From NCBI GenBank assembly GCA_937923405.1, contig CALDUY010000038.1:1-55006 (forward strand): a stretch of 55,006 bases of DNA, read 5' to 3'. This DNA comes from an uncultured Gemmataceae bacterium (GTDB lineage: Bacteria > Planctomycetota > Planctomycetia > Gemmatales > Gemmataceae). Numbering within the stretch: the stretch's first letter is position 1; each line of letters starts with the position of its first letter. The position numbers and the translations under genes were made by a program. Positions 35,626 to 43,270 of this stretch are shown one piece after another. The notes beneath the pieces are model-generated. The model was not told the DNA's origin. It was given only the letters and a program-made list of their open reading frames with translations, and did not search any database.

Positions 35626-36201
35626 ATGAGTGATCTGATCCGAAACCGGATCGTTCGGCACGTTCGCGTTCGTGCGGGCGATCTGGTGCCCCATGAATTG
35701 AATCCGCGTCGTCATCCAGTGGCGCAGCGAAACGCTCTGCGAGCCATCTATCAGGAGGTCGGCTTTGCTCGTAGTCTGCTCGCCTACGAGTTGCCAGATG
35801 GTCGACTCAAACTCCTCGACGGTCATTTGCGACAAGATCTTGATCCGAACATGCTCGTCGAAGTCGAGGTGTTGGACGTTAACGAGGAGGAGGCACGCAA
35901 GCTGCTGTTGTCGCTCGATCCGCTGGCGGTGCTGGCGGAACACGATCTGGAGAAACTCGACACCCTTCGGCAGTTGACCCAGAGCGACTCCGACGAATTG
36001 ACGAATCTCTGGCGGGCCATTGCCGAGTCCGAAGCGCGCGTCGAGGAGACAATCGAATCAGCGACGCACACGCCGAAGCTACCCGAGTCCACGCCGGAAC
36101 AGTTTTTCGTTCTCGTGGAATGTCCCGATGAAGCGACGCAGTGCGCCTTGCTGGAGCGGTTCCAGGCGGAAGGGTTAACGTGTCGCGCCTTGTTGAGTTG
36201 A
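35626..36201 (+). CDS. ParB/sulfiredoxin-like nuclease-domain protein
   Basis: A 191-residue protein. The ParB-like N-terminal fold has 'VRAGDLVPHELNPRRHPVAQRNAL', 'YELPDGRLKLLDGHLRQDLDPN' (GH-x-R motif at 66-69) and 'EVEVLDVNEEEARKLLLSLDPLA'. There is no HTH centre, so it is not a partition ParB; it belongs to the stand-alone phage group often found beside DNA-modifying enzymes. The C-terminal 60 residues form a small beta-alpha domain ('EQFFVLVECPDEATQCALLERFQAEGLTCRALLS'). It has a good ribosome site (GGAG) and lies 7 bp before the ABC-GNAT gene, so the two probably work together. Confidence 0.82.
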   Translation: MSDLIRNRIVRHVRVRAGDLVPHELNPRRHPVAQRNALRAIYQEVGFARSLLAYELPDGRLKLLDGHLRQDLDPNMLVEVEVLDVNEEEARKLLLSLDPLAVLAEHDLEKLDTLRQLTQSDSDELTNLWRAIAESEARVEETIESATHTPKLPESTPEQFFVLVECPDEATQCALLERFQAEGLTCRALLS

Positions 36202-36208
36202 AGCAATC

Positions 36209-37339
36209 ATGCAGATAGTTGTTGAAACAACGGTTCATCGTTCGCCGCGCGTCCAGCAGCTTCGTGGCCTGTTCGATTTGCCTAGCGAACGAACGAGTCG
36301 GCTGGAATGGTCGGTCGAACTGCCGCTCGACGAGCGACCGTGGAACCTCGGCTTGATAACCGGACCTTCAGGATGCGGAAAATCGACAATTGCCCAGCAT
36401 CTCTGGCCTGAAGCTCTGGCGCGTTGCGGCCAGTTAGCCTGGCCAACGGATCGAGCTGTAGTCGATGCTTTTCCAGCAAGTCTGTCGATCAAGGAGATCG
36501 CCGAACTGCTGTCGGCGGTGGGGTTCAGTTCGCCGCCAGCCTGGTTGCGGCCGTTCGCCGTCCTCTCGACGGGGCAGCGGTTCCGGGTCGAGCTGGCTCG
36601 CTTGTTGGCCGAGGCGTTGGTCGCGCCGGATCGCTGGATCGTACTCGACGAGTACACGTCAGTGGTGGATCGGACGGTGGCTCAGGTGGGCAGTGCCGCT
36701 GTCGCCCGGGCGGTGCGTCGCAAAGGGCTGCGTTTCGTGGCGGTGACCTGCCATGACGACGTGCTGGACTGGTTGCAGCCAGACTGGGTTTATCGACCTG
36801 CCGAGGGGGAATTTATCTGGAGGCGGCTTCAGCGACGTCCGCCAATCGTCCTCGAAGTGCGACGCTGCAGCGCGCGGCAGTGGCGGTTATTCGCACCGCA
36901 TCACTATTTGAGTCATTCGCTGGCCGGCGGCGCGGTGTGCTTCCTGGCCAGCTGGCGCGAGCGACCGGTGGCGTTTTCAGCCTGGCTGCCGTTTGTCGGC
37001 GCGGGACGGCCAACGCGGCGAGAACATCGCACCGTGACCTTGCCAGATTTCCAGGGCGTCGGCATCGGCCAAGCTCTCTCGGGACTCATTGCCAGTCTGT
37101 GGCGCGGCCTAGGCTATCGGGCCGTCTCGACGACAACGCATCCAGGGCTGATTGCGGCTCGGCAGCGCTCGCCATACTGGGTCATGCGTCGGGCACCGTC
37201 GTTGGCAGCAGGTCGCGAATCCCGGTTGCCGTCCTTAACCCATGCGACGACCCGCCTGACTGCCGGCTTCGAGTACACCGGTCCCGCTCTGCCGCGCCGT
37301 CTGGCCCGTCTGCTGCTGCAGGGTTCCGCGTGTCGCTGA
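36209..37339 (+). CDS. Soluble ABC ATPase fused to a GNAT acetyltransferase-like domain
   Basis: A 376-residue two-domain protein. The ABC half (1-200) has Walker A 'GPSGCGKST' (52-60), signature LSTGQ (119-123) and Walker B 'WIVLDEYT' (143-150), with DEYTS replacing the usual DEPTS. The second half (about 205-376) has the GNAT acetyl-CoA motif 'FQGVGIGQAL' (281-290) and 'YWVMRRAPS'. No membrane segments or permease exist, so it is not a transporter. This fusion is known as a conserved family (described in the COG collection as an ABC-type ATPase fused to a predicted acetyltransferase) without a settled function. The GNAT fold is also that of phage Mu Mom, which modifies adenine, and the ParB-like neighbour fits a DNA-modifying pair; that role is an inference. 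Confidence 0.85.
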   Translation: MQIVVETTVHRSPRVQQLRGLFDLPSERTSRLEWSVELPLDERPWNLGLITGPSGCGKSTIAQHLWPEALARCGQLAWPTDRAVVDAFPASLSIKEIAELLSAVGFSSPPAWLRPFAVLSTGQRFRVELARLLAEALVAPDRWIVLDEYTSVVDRTVAQVGSAAVARAVRRKGLRFVAVTCHDDVLDWLQPDWVYRPAEGEFIWRRLQRRPPIVLEVRRCSARQWRLFAPHHYLSHSLAGGAVCFLASWRERPVAFSAWLPFVGAGRPTRREHRTVTLPDFQGVGIGQALSGLIASLWRGLGYRAVSTTTHPGLIAARQRSPYWVMRRAPSLAAGRESRLPSLTHATTRLTAGFEYTGPALPRRLARLLLQGSACR

Positions 37340-37351
37340 GTCCTCTCGATC

Positions 37352-37783
37352 ATGATTCGACTGACGGAAGCCCTGGAGCGCAACATCTTGGCGTACATTC
37401 GGGCGGGTGGTTTTCCCCACGTCGCTGCCGAGGCAGCGGGAGTACCCAGCGAGGTCTTTCACGAGTGGATGAACCGACCGACGCGGCGGTTTCGGCGCTT
37501 TCGTCGAGCGGTTCGCCAGGCCCAAGCGCAGGCACGCTTGCGCGTCGAAATCGCCGTCATGGAAGCCAAACCGCTGGACTGGCTCAAGAGCGGTCCGGGC
37601 AAGCCCCAGGTCAATCCTCCTGGCTGGACGGCGGCGGCGCGTAGTCCCGCGGAAGTCGGAACAAGCTCACTGCTGCTCGATCCACGAATGCAGCGACTGT
37701 TGTCCCTGCTGCTCGACGTGATTGGCGAACAACCACCCCTCCGCGAGCAACTGCAACAACTGTTGGTTGATTTCGGCGAATGA
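37352..37783 (+). CDS. Terminase small-subunit-like protein
   Basis: A 143-residue protein. The N-terminal helix-turn-helix region 'ERNILAYIRAGGFPHVAAEAAGVPSEVFHEWMNR' is the DNA-recognition type of small terminases and is followed by 'FRRFRRAVRQAQAQARLRVEIAVMEAKPLDWLKSGPG', also typical ('DPLAWL..GPG'). The last 60 residues are predicted helix. Unusually it is 8 kb downstream of the large subunit, near the end of the island. It begins 12 bp after the ABC-GNAT gene. Confidence 0.75.
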   Translation: MIRLTEALERNILAYIRAGGFPHVAAEAAGVPSEVFHEWMNRPTRRFRRFRRAVRQAQAQARLRVEIAVMEAKPLDWLKSGPGKPQVNPPGWTAAARSPAEVGTSSLLLDPRMQRLLSLLLDVIGEQPPLREQLQQLLVDFGE

Positions 37784-37817
37784 TGATGTACAATTGTTTA
37801 GATACGCTGAGGGTGGT

Positions 37818-38021
37818 ATGTGTGAACATTGCGAGGTTCAGGCGGAGCTGGATGAGTTGGGGCTGTGCCCACGCTGTCGTTCGATGGAGACGATCCGCGA
37901 ACTGTACGAACGACGCCGGGACTGGTCGCCGGAATGGGAGGCGCATCTGCGGCGGCTGGCCCAACGAGCCAAGGCACGCTTGCCATTATTCGAGCAACCC
38001 CGAAAGGAGCGAGACGGATGA
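37818..38021 (+). CDS. Small zinc-ribbon protein (island)
   Basis: A 67-residue protein with 'MCEHCEVQAELDELGLCPRCRSMETIRELYERRRDWSPEWEAHLRRLAQRAKARLP': two CxxC pairs 13 residues apart, then a basic helix. Likely a nucleic-acid-binding or protein-interaction zinc ribbon. The frame extends upstream to 37722, but the ATG at 37818 begins the conserved part. Its stop overlaps the next start (ATGA). Confidence 0.65.
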   Translation: MCEHCEVQAELDELGLCPRCRSMETIRELYERRRDWSPEWEAHLRRLAQRAKARLPLFEQPRKERDG

Positions 38022-38179
38022 AAGTCACGCAACAACTCAGGCAAACCATGCGGCAAGTCCGACGTTTGCCCGACCGTTGTCCGCACTGTGGCGGGGCACG
38101 GATGGTTCGCCTGGCCCTTCGCCGCCCGTTGGTCTGGTGTCGTTGTCCAGTCCGCCGCGCTGTGGCCCTGGGAGCGTAG
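38018..38179 (+). CDS. Small zinc-finger protein, last gene of the island
   Basis: A 53-residue, strongly basic protein with 'DRCPHCGGARMVRLALRRPLVWCRCP': two pairs of cysteines (CPHC and CRC). It overlaps the preceding gene by 4 bp and ends 9 bp before the stop codon of the convergent host gene at 38189. The island thus ends exactly at a host gene border, without a visible att repeat. Function unknown. Confidence 0.6.
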   Translation: MKVTQQLRQTMRQVRRLPDRCPHCGGARMVRLALRRPLVWCRCPVRRAVALGA

Positions 38180-38188
38180 AGAGAAAGA

Positions 38189-39598
38189 TTAAGCCGTTCG
38201 GGCCATCAGTTCTTCGTCGCCGGTCAGCAGATGCAAGACGTGGATCAGGTCGCCCTCGACGACGTGCTGAGCGGCCTCGGCGACGAGGGGTTTCTTCGGC
38301 TCGAAAGCGATAGATCGACCCGCTGCTTGCAACAGGCAGACGTCGTTCTCGCCGTCGCCGATGGCTACGATTTGCTGCGACGTCAGTTGCAGCTGCTCCA
38401 GGAGATGATACATGGCATTGAGCTTACAGCTGGCATGCAGTGGGCAGCCGTTGGGATGCTCCATGGCCGGGCACAGAGAGATTTCTCCGCTGGCGAAGCC
38501 GCGGCGGAAGTGCATCACGTGCGAGATGGTGAAATCAGCGAAGACCCGTCGACGCACGGTCTCGGCGGCGATGCGGTAACTGTCGGTGATGATGCCCACT
38601 CGATAGCCCGCTTTGCGCAGCCCGATCACGGTTTCGATGGCTCCAGGCATCAGATGGAGATTGCGCGCCGTTAGCTCGAACGCTTCGCGGGATACGCCGG
38701 CGAACAGCTGAGCGATGGCTCGGGTGCGTTCAATGGCGTCCATCGTCGGATGGTCCAGGAGTTGATGCAACTCGTCGAGCTTGTTGACGCGCTGGGCCAG
38801 TCGCACGATGAAGCGGTCGCGGATCAGCACGCCGTCCATGTCGAACAGGGCAAGCTTGTCGGTTTTGCGCGTCTTGCGAAGAATGGCAGGTAGTTCGCCC
38901 TGCATTCGCCGTTCTGTCTCCTGCACCTCGCGCACTTGATCGATGTGCAGCCGACCATACAAAGCGGCTCGGTCGAGAATGACACGGCTGACTTGCAAAG
39001 CCATGTCGCCGAGCGTCTCCAGCGGTTGGCTCTCGTGTTCGATGTAGCCGACGTCCACCTCGACAATGCGAGCGCCGTTGATGGCACTGTCGATGAGCAG
39101 GGCAATATCTACGCCATAATCGGTCTCAAATGCCAGGTTTCGCAAGAACAGGCGACGAGCCGCGATGATCCCGCCCAGGGGCTGCTCGAAGTGGGCCAAC
39201 TCGGGAAAGAAGGTGGCCACCAAGGGCTTGGCTGTCAGAGTGGTGACGCGACCAGCACGGCGTGTGAACCGGGCTTTGACGAAATCGGCTCGCCCCTCAT
39301 GGATCGGCTCAACCAGCCGGCGGATCAGATCGTGTTCCATCGTGGACAGATCGCCGTCAAGGAAGACGAGGATCTCGCCGCGCGCCGCCCAAACGCCATC
39401 TTCCATAGAGGCTCCCTTGCCCAGCAGGGTGCTGGTCAGGACGCGGGCACCAGCGGCACGGGCCAGCTCGACGGTGTTGTCGATCGAGCCATCATCAATG
39501 ACGATGACCTCGGCGACTCCGGGCGTCTCGTAGGCGAAGGCCACCACGGAAGCGATCGTGGCGGATTCGTTCAGTGCAGGAATGATGACAGAAATCAT
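38189..39598 (-). CDS. Glycosyltransferase family 2-like / HAD phosphatase fusion
   Basis: A 469-residue fusion. The first half is a GT-A fold like glucosyl-3-phosphoglycerate synthase: 'ISVIIPALNESATIASVVAFAYE', 'VIVIDDGSIDNTVELA', 'LGKGASMEDGVWAARGEILVFLDGDLS' with its DxD, and 'FFPELAHFEQPLGGIIAARR'. The second half is a HAD phosphatase: motif I 'LALFDMDGVLIRD', motif II 'GIITDS', motif IV 'AIGDGENDVCLL'. The fusion suggests synthesis and dephosphorylation of a sugar phosphate (for example glucosylglycerate, a compatible solute) in one chain; substrate is inferred. The ATG at 39598 has GGGAG 8 bp upstream; the frame is open further. Confidence 0.82.
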   Translation of the reverse strand: MISVIIPALNESATIASVVAFAYETPGVAEVIVIDDGSIDNTVELARAAGARVLTSTLLGKGASMEDGVWAARGEILVFLDGDLSTMEHDLIRRLVEPIHEGRADFVKARFTRRAGRVTTLTAKPLVATFFPELAHFEQPLGGIIAARRLFLRNLAFETDYGVDIALLIDSAINGARIVEVDVGYIEHESQPLETLGDMALQVSRVILDRAALYGRLHIDQVREVQETERRMQGELPAILRKTRKTDKLALFDMDGVLIRDRFIVRLAQRVNKLDELHQLLDHPTMDAIERTRAIAQLFAGVSREAFELTARNLHLMPGAIETVIGLRKAGYRVGIITDSYRIAAETVRRRVFADFTISHVMHFRRGFASGEISLCPAMEHPNGCPLHASCKLNAMYHLLEQLQLTSQQIVAIGDGENDVCLLQAAGRSIAFEPKKPLVAEAAQHVVEGDLIHVLHLLTGDEELMARTA

Positions 39599-39830
39599 TC
39601 GCCGGTCTCCCATAAAGAAATGGTGCGAAGGTACGGCCGGCAACCTTGCCTAAAGAACTGAATCGGCAGCGACAGCGTGAGGGCTTTCGCACTGTAGGCG
39701 GAAGAAGGCGTTTCTGTCAACAGCGAGTCGGCGACTCCTCAATTGTTCATGGCGGGTTGACCAGATCCTGACCAGCGTGGGCAAAAAATGACCGAAGTTT
39801 AGCCCCACCTCGGCAAAAAGTTGGCCAGTG

Positions 39831-40799
39831 CTATTGGGGAGCCTCTTGGGAGGATTTTAAGCGTAGCAGGACATCCGCACCGCCGCGGACAGACTGACCG
39901 ACCTTGACGGCAATCGAGGCCACCTGAGAAAGAGGAACTAACACGTCCGTCCGCGAGCCAAACTTGATCATCCCAAAACGTTCCCCCGCGGCCAGCTGTT
40001 CTCCCGGACGGACCCAGCAGACGATGCGGCGAGCGATGGCTCCAGCGATCTGTTTGACGCGAAGCGGCACCCCGAGCTGGTCGTCGCGGAAGTCGATCCA
40101 CAATTGCTCATTACGAACGGCGCAACCCGTGGCGCGGGCGTCGAGGAATTCGCCGGGATAGTAGGCTAAGCGCGTCACCGTGGCCCGGCGCGGGGTGCGG
40201 TTGACGTGGACGTTGAACACCGAAAGAAAGATGCTGACGCGGAAGACTCGCCCTAGCCCTGGTTCGTCGACCTCCTCCAAGTGCGTAACGACACCGTCCG
40301 CCGGACTGACCAGAGCCTCAGCAGCGGTCGGCACGACACGATCTGGGTCACGAAAAAACGAGAGAATAAAGATCCAAAATATTGCAATAACCCCTGCAGG
40401 CACTCCCCAGGCCGGATGTACCCCCCAGGCCAGGGCGATCAGAGCAGCAAGGGTCGGCAGCAGCACGACGGTAGCGAGCAATAGCTCGGCCAGTCCCGCG
40501 CGGGCCAGTCCCAGCCGGTCGCGCCAGGCAAACGGGTCGTCGTTGGCTTCAAAGCGATAGCCGCAGACATTGCGAACCAGTTTGAGATCGCGTGAGTCGA
40601 TAATGTCATGTGAACAGTCAGGACAGGCTCCACGGCGCAGCGACAACATCCGCTGGACATAGCCGGGGAAGAAGCGGCGGAGCAGGGCACGTCGGCAGTG
40701 GCCCCAGGTCTGTTCCAGGCCGAAACAGAAGCCGCCTCCTGGTTGGATGCTGGTGATAGGCGCTTCGCGGGTTGGCGTGATAGTCGTGGTCGTACTCAT
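39831..40799 (-). CDS. psd: Phosphatidylserine decarboxylase with N-terminal extension
   Basis: A 322-residue membrane enzyme making phosphatidylethanolamine. The C-terminal two thirds is a short (archaeal/PSD-related) decarboxylase: two hydrophobic helices (about 105-150), 'FFRDPDRVVPTAAEALVSPADGVVTHLEE', 'FLSVFNVHVNRTP' and the self-cleavage site in 'FGMIKFGSRTDVLVP' (Gly-Ser, where the pyruvoyl group forms). The first 90 residues are unusual and include 'CPDCSHDIIDSRDLKLVRNVCGYRF', a possible zinc site. An upstream ATG 12 bp away is also possible. Confidence 0.88.
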   Translation of the reverse strand: MSTTTTITPTREAPITSIQPGGGFCFGLEQTWGHCRRALLRRFFPGYVQRMLSLRRGACPDCSHDIIDSRDLKLVRNVCGYRFEANDDPFAWRDRLGLARAGLAELLLATVVLLPTLAALIALAWGVHPAWGVPAGVIAIFWIFILSFFRDPDRVVPTAAEALVSPADGVVTHLEEVDEPGLGRVFRVSIFLSVFNVHVNRTPRRATVTRLAYYPGEFLDARATGCAVRNEQLWIDFRDDQLGVPLRVKQIAGAIARRIVCWVRPGEQLAAGERFGMIKFGSRTDVLVPLSQVASIAVKVGQSVRGGADVLLRLKSSQEAPQ

Positions 40800-40832
40800 G
40801 CCCACCAGCATACGAGTACGACCGCCAACGGG

Positions 40833-41333
40833 CTACGGTTGCGGGGGACGAGGTAGGTCCGACGAGCTGGGCGGACCATTGCTGCGCATGCTGCGGAACT
40901 TCTCCAGCACCTGGGAACGGACAATGCGACGAATGCCCGAGGCAGTGCTGGCCGGTGGCGTGGGACCGATGAACGACGACGGCTTAGCAGAGGGAGCGGG
41001 TTCCGGCTCGCTCGGCGGTGGAGCGGCAGCATAATTGGGAGCGGCTGCCGACACTGGTTCGGGAAAGTGAAACGAGTCGAAGACTTCGGCGAACTCACTG
41101 TCTTTGGTGATTTGCGAGGTGCCGAAGTAGTCGATCTGGCTATAGGGGACGAAAAAGATGCGACCTTGCTCTTGACTACCGGACAGTCGTCCCTTGACGA
41201 TCACTAGTTCCTTCTCGATACGGAGAAAGCCCGAAATGGCGATCTCGGTGCCGCTGACCGTGACCAGCATGTACTTGCTTTGCTGCTCCGTCGGGATGTG
41301 ACGCAGCAGTGCTTCCCACCCGCCGTTGTGCAT
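40833..41333 (-). CDS. Hypothetical protein with Pro-rich tail
   Basis: A 166-residue protein I do not recognise. The first 85 residues are a compact beta-rich domain ('MHNGGWEALLRHIPTEQQSKYMLVTVSGTEIAISGFLRIEKELVIVKGRLSGSQEQGRIFFVPYSQIDY'). The remainder is disordered, rich in Pro, Ala and Ser, and ends in a short basic helix. It lies 33 bp upstream of psd on the same strand and probably shares its transcript. The ribosome site AGGGAG precedes the start. Confidence 0.65.
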   Translation of the reverse strand: MHNGGWEALLRHIPTEQQSKYMLVTVSGTEIAISGFLRIEKELVIVKGRLSGSQEQGRIFFVPYSQIDYFGTSQITKDSEFAEVFDSFHFPEPVSAAAPNYAAAPPPSEPEPAPSAKPSSFIGPTPPASTASGIRRIVRSQVLEKFRSMRSNGPPSSSDLPRPPQP

Positions 41334-41441
41334 ATTGTTAACTCCCTTTTTCAGGCCCCAGCGTAGGCCTTCTTGGAATAGCTTAGCTCAAAAAATCGAT
41401 CGAGACCAAGCAGGGAGAACGATTCACTATAGGGACACTAA

Positions 41442-42263
41442 TCACTCGGCGAAGAGCCAGCGCAGCAGCACGTCGGCCTGGCGATACTCGGGGATGACGA
41501 TGTCGGCTCCGGCACGGACTAGGCGGTCGCGCTTCCAGGCGTTGACTCCCTGTCGGGCGACCTCGTCGGAAGCGACGGCGACGGCGATGCCGCCCACCTT
41601 GCGCACCTCCTCGATCTCGACGAAGCCATCACCGAAGCCGAGCAACTCTTCACCCTGGAGCCGCTCCTCATGAAGGATGCGTTCGATGATCATTTGCTTG
41701 GAGAAGTTCTTGTAGTCGTCCAGCGCGCCGTAGATGTGTTCGCCGAAGTACGACGCCAGGCCCAATAGTTCAGCCTCACGACGGACGTACTTCAGATCGG
41801 TGCCGCTGGCCAGATAGAGGCGAACGCCTCGTCGTTGCAGGGCGTCCAACAGAGCGTGACTGCCGGGCACCGTCCAGTCTGCCGGCGTCGCTGTGCCGGT
41901 CTCCAGGGCCTTCAGTCGGCCCTCGATCCGCTGCATCAATCGCTCATGGTAGCGATGCTTGTACTCCAACGGTTGCAGCGGAGTGCCGCCGCGCCGCCGC
42001 ACCTCGTCGGCCAGCTGGATCATCTGGTAGATCGTCTGTCGTCCGTTGAGACGCATGACAAATTCCTCGACGGCAGCGGCGAGCTGATCCTCGGTCTCGG
42101 TGGTGTTGGTCTGACGCAAGACCTCGACCATCATGGGGATCATCACCTGCGGCCAACCTTCGCGAATCAACGACAGGGTGCCGTCGAAGTCGAACAGGAC
42201 GGAGCGAATTCGCCCTCGGGGCAGGTCGGGCCGCAGGATTTCTATTTCGTTCGTCAGAAACAT
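41442..42263 (-). CDS. HAD-superfamily hydrolase (phosphoglycolate-phosphatase-like)
   Basis: A 273-residue phosphatase. Motif I is 'VLFDFDGTLSLIREGW', the helical cap covers about residues 40-150, motif II is 'LYLASGTDLKYV', motif III a lysine in 'NFSKQMIIERIL', and motif IV 'LLGFGDGFVEIEEVRKVGGIAVAVASDE'. The substrate cannot be told from sequence; sugar phosphates are common for this cap type. It reads leftward, 108 bp upstream of the hypothetical/psd unit. Confidence 0.88.
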   Translation of the reverse strand: MFLTNEIEILRPDLPRGRIRSVLFDFDGTLSLIREGWPQVMIPMMVEVLRQTNTTETEDQLAAAVEEFVMRLNGRQTIYQMIQLADEVRRRGGTPLQPLEYKHRYHERLMQRIEGRLKALETGTATPADWTVPGSHALLDALQRRGVRLYLASGTDLKYVRREAELLGLASYFGEHIYGALDDYKNFSKQMIIERILHEERLQGEELLGFGDGFVEIEEVRKVGGIAVAVASDEVARQGVNAWKRDRLVRAGADIVIPEYRQADVLLRWLFAE

Positions 42264-42418
42264 CGCTTCTCCAAGCTGTCACTCTCGATGCAATGCCTAC
42301 CAACGGAGCAGTTGCGATCCGGTTCGTCGGCTTCTCTGTCCGAGTCGGATCGCGACGCGGTAAACACTGAGTATAGTTGTCATGGTACGACCGACATGCG
42401 GTTTGTCGTGAGGGGGGC

Positions 42419-42880
42419 ATGAGTCTAGTCGATTACCTCGACGAGCAACGGATAGCGTTCCAGATGATTCTGCATCCGCCGGCGTACACGGCCCAACGGC
42501 GAGCGAAGGTGCTGCGGATGAGCGGTCGGCACGTCGCGAGGGCCGTGCTACTGACCGGGCCGGAGGGCTTCTTCTTAGCCGTACTACCGGCGACACATCG
42601 GATCGATCTGGTCCGGCTCTCGCGCTACTGGGGCGGCCCCGTGCGGCTGGCCCGCAAGGACGAGGCGGCCCACGTCTTTGGCGATTGCGAATGGGGCGTC
42701 GTGTCACCGTTTGGCAATCGCTATGGGCTGCCCACACTGATCGACTCCAGCCTATGCTCGGAGGCCTGGATCGTCCTCGAAGGGGTGAGCCATCATGAGG
42801 CGGTCCTTTTGCGATGTGGCGACTTTGAACGGCTGTCCGGTTCGTTTCGCGTTCCGTTCGCCAGCCCGGCTCATGGATAA
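42419..42880 (+). CDS. YbaK/ProX-type aminoacyl-tRNA deacylase-like protein
   Basis: A 153-residue protein of the YbaK/EbsC fold: 'LVDYLDEQRIAFQMILHPPAYTAQRRAKVLRMSGRHVARAVLLTGPEGFFLAVLPATHRIDLVRLSRY' and 'GVVSPFGNRYGLPTLIDSSL' (the conserved G-x-x-x-P-F/PG region). The invariant lysine of the Ala/Cys-tRNA(Pro) deacylases is not clearly present ('RAVLLTG' where VK is usual), so trans-editing activity is not certain. The ATG at 42419 has an AGGGGGG site; the frame is open to 42377. Confidence 0.8.
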   Translation: MSLVDYLDEQRIAFQMILHPPAYTAQRRAKVLRMSGRHVARAVLLTGPEGFFLAVLPATHRIDLVRLSRYWGGPVRLARKDEAAHVFGDCEWGVVSPFGNRYGLPTLIDSSLCSEAWIVLEGVSHHEAVLLRCGDFERLSGSFRVPFASPAHG

Positions 42881-42882
42881 CG

Positions 42883-43119
42883 TCAGGTGTCCGGGGTCTC
42901 TTCTTCCAGGAGTCGCCGTTTGAGAGCGGCTCGCACCTCTGGAGACAGGGCAGCGAGCAACTCCTCGGCGGATAGCTTTTTCACTAGCTCCACGCGATCT
43001 CGTTCGGGCAGCCGGCTGAGTAACTCCACGCGATTGTTTTCGGGGAGTGAAGAGAGATAATCGGCGATTCGAGACAGCGGCAGTTCCGAGATCAGTTCAA
43101 ATCGTTTTTCGGATGCCAA
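42883..43119 (-). CDS. Small hypothetical protein with Leu-rich repeats of helix
   Basis: A 78-residue acidic/basic helical protein with three similar segments: 'ISELPLSRIADYLSSLPENNRVELLSRLPERDRVELVKKLSAEELLAAL'. The repeating Leu-Pro-E/D-x-x-R pattern recalls the MgtE-N helical repeat, but no channel domain is attached. The gene converges on the YbaK-like gene with 2 bp between the stops. Function unknown. Confidence 0.55.
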   Translation of the reverse strand: MASEKRFELISELPLSRIADYLSSLPENNRVELLSRLPERDRVELVKKLSAEELLAALSPEVRAALKRRLLEEETPDT

Positions 43120-43270
43120 GGACGAGGCTCATCCATCGGCCACTCCGAGTGAAACTCACGGATGGCTGAGGAAGTATCATACCTGATGTCGGCAGAGACA
43201 ACAAAGTGAGTAGACAAGGAACTTAGACTGGTATCATAACTGATGCCCAGCCAAGTTCGGAGGCCCAGCC

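Noticed and set aside
36209..37339. ABC-GNAT protein as a transporter ATPase
   Set aside because: No permease or membrane segment is near and the ATPase is fused to a GNAT domain.
26560..38190. Direct-repeat attachment sites flanking the capsid island
   Set aside because: I compared the sequence around 26.56-27.35 kb and 38.18-38.20 kb by eye and found no convincing repeat and no tRNA gene.
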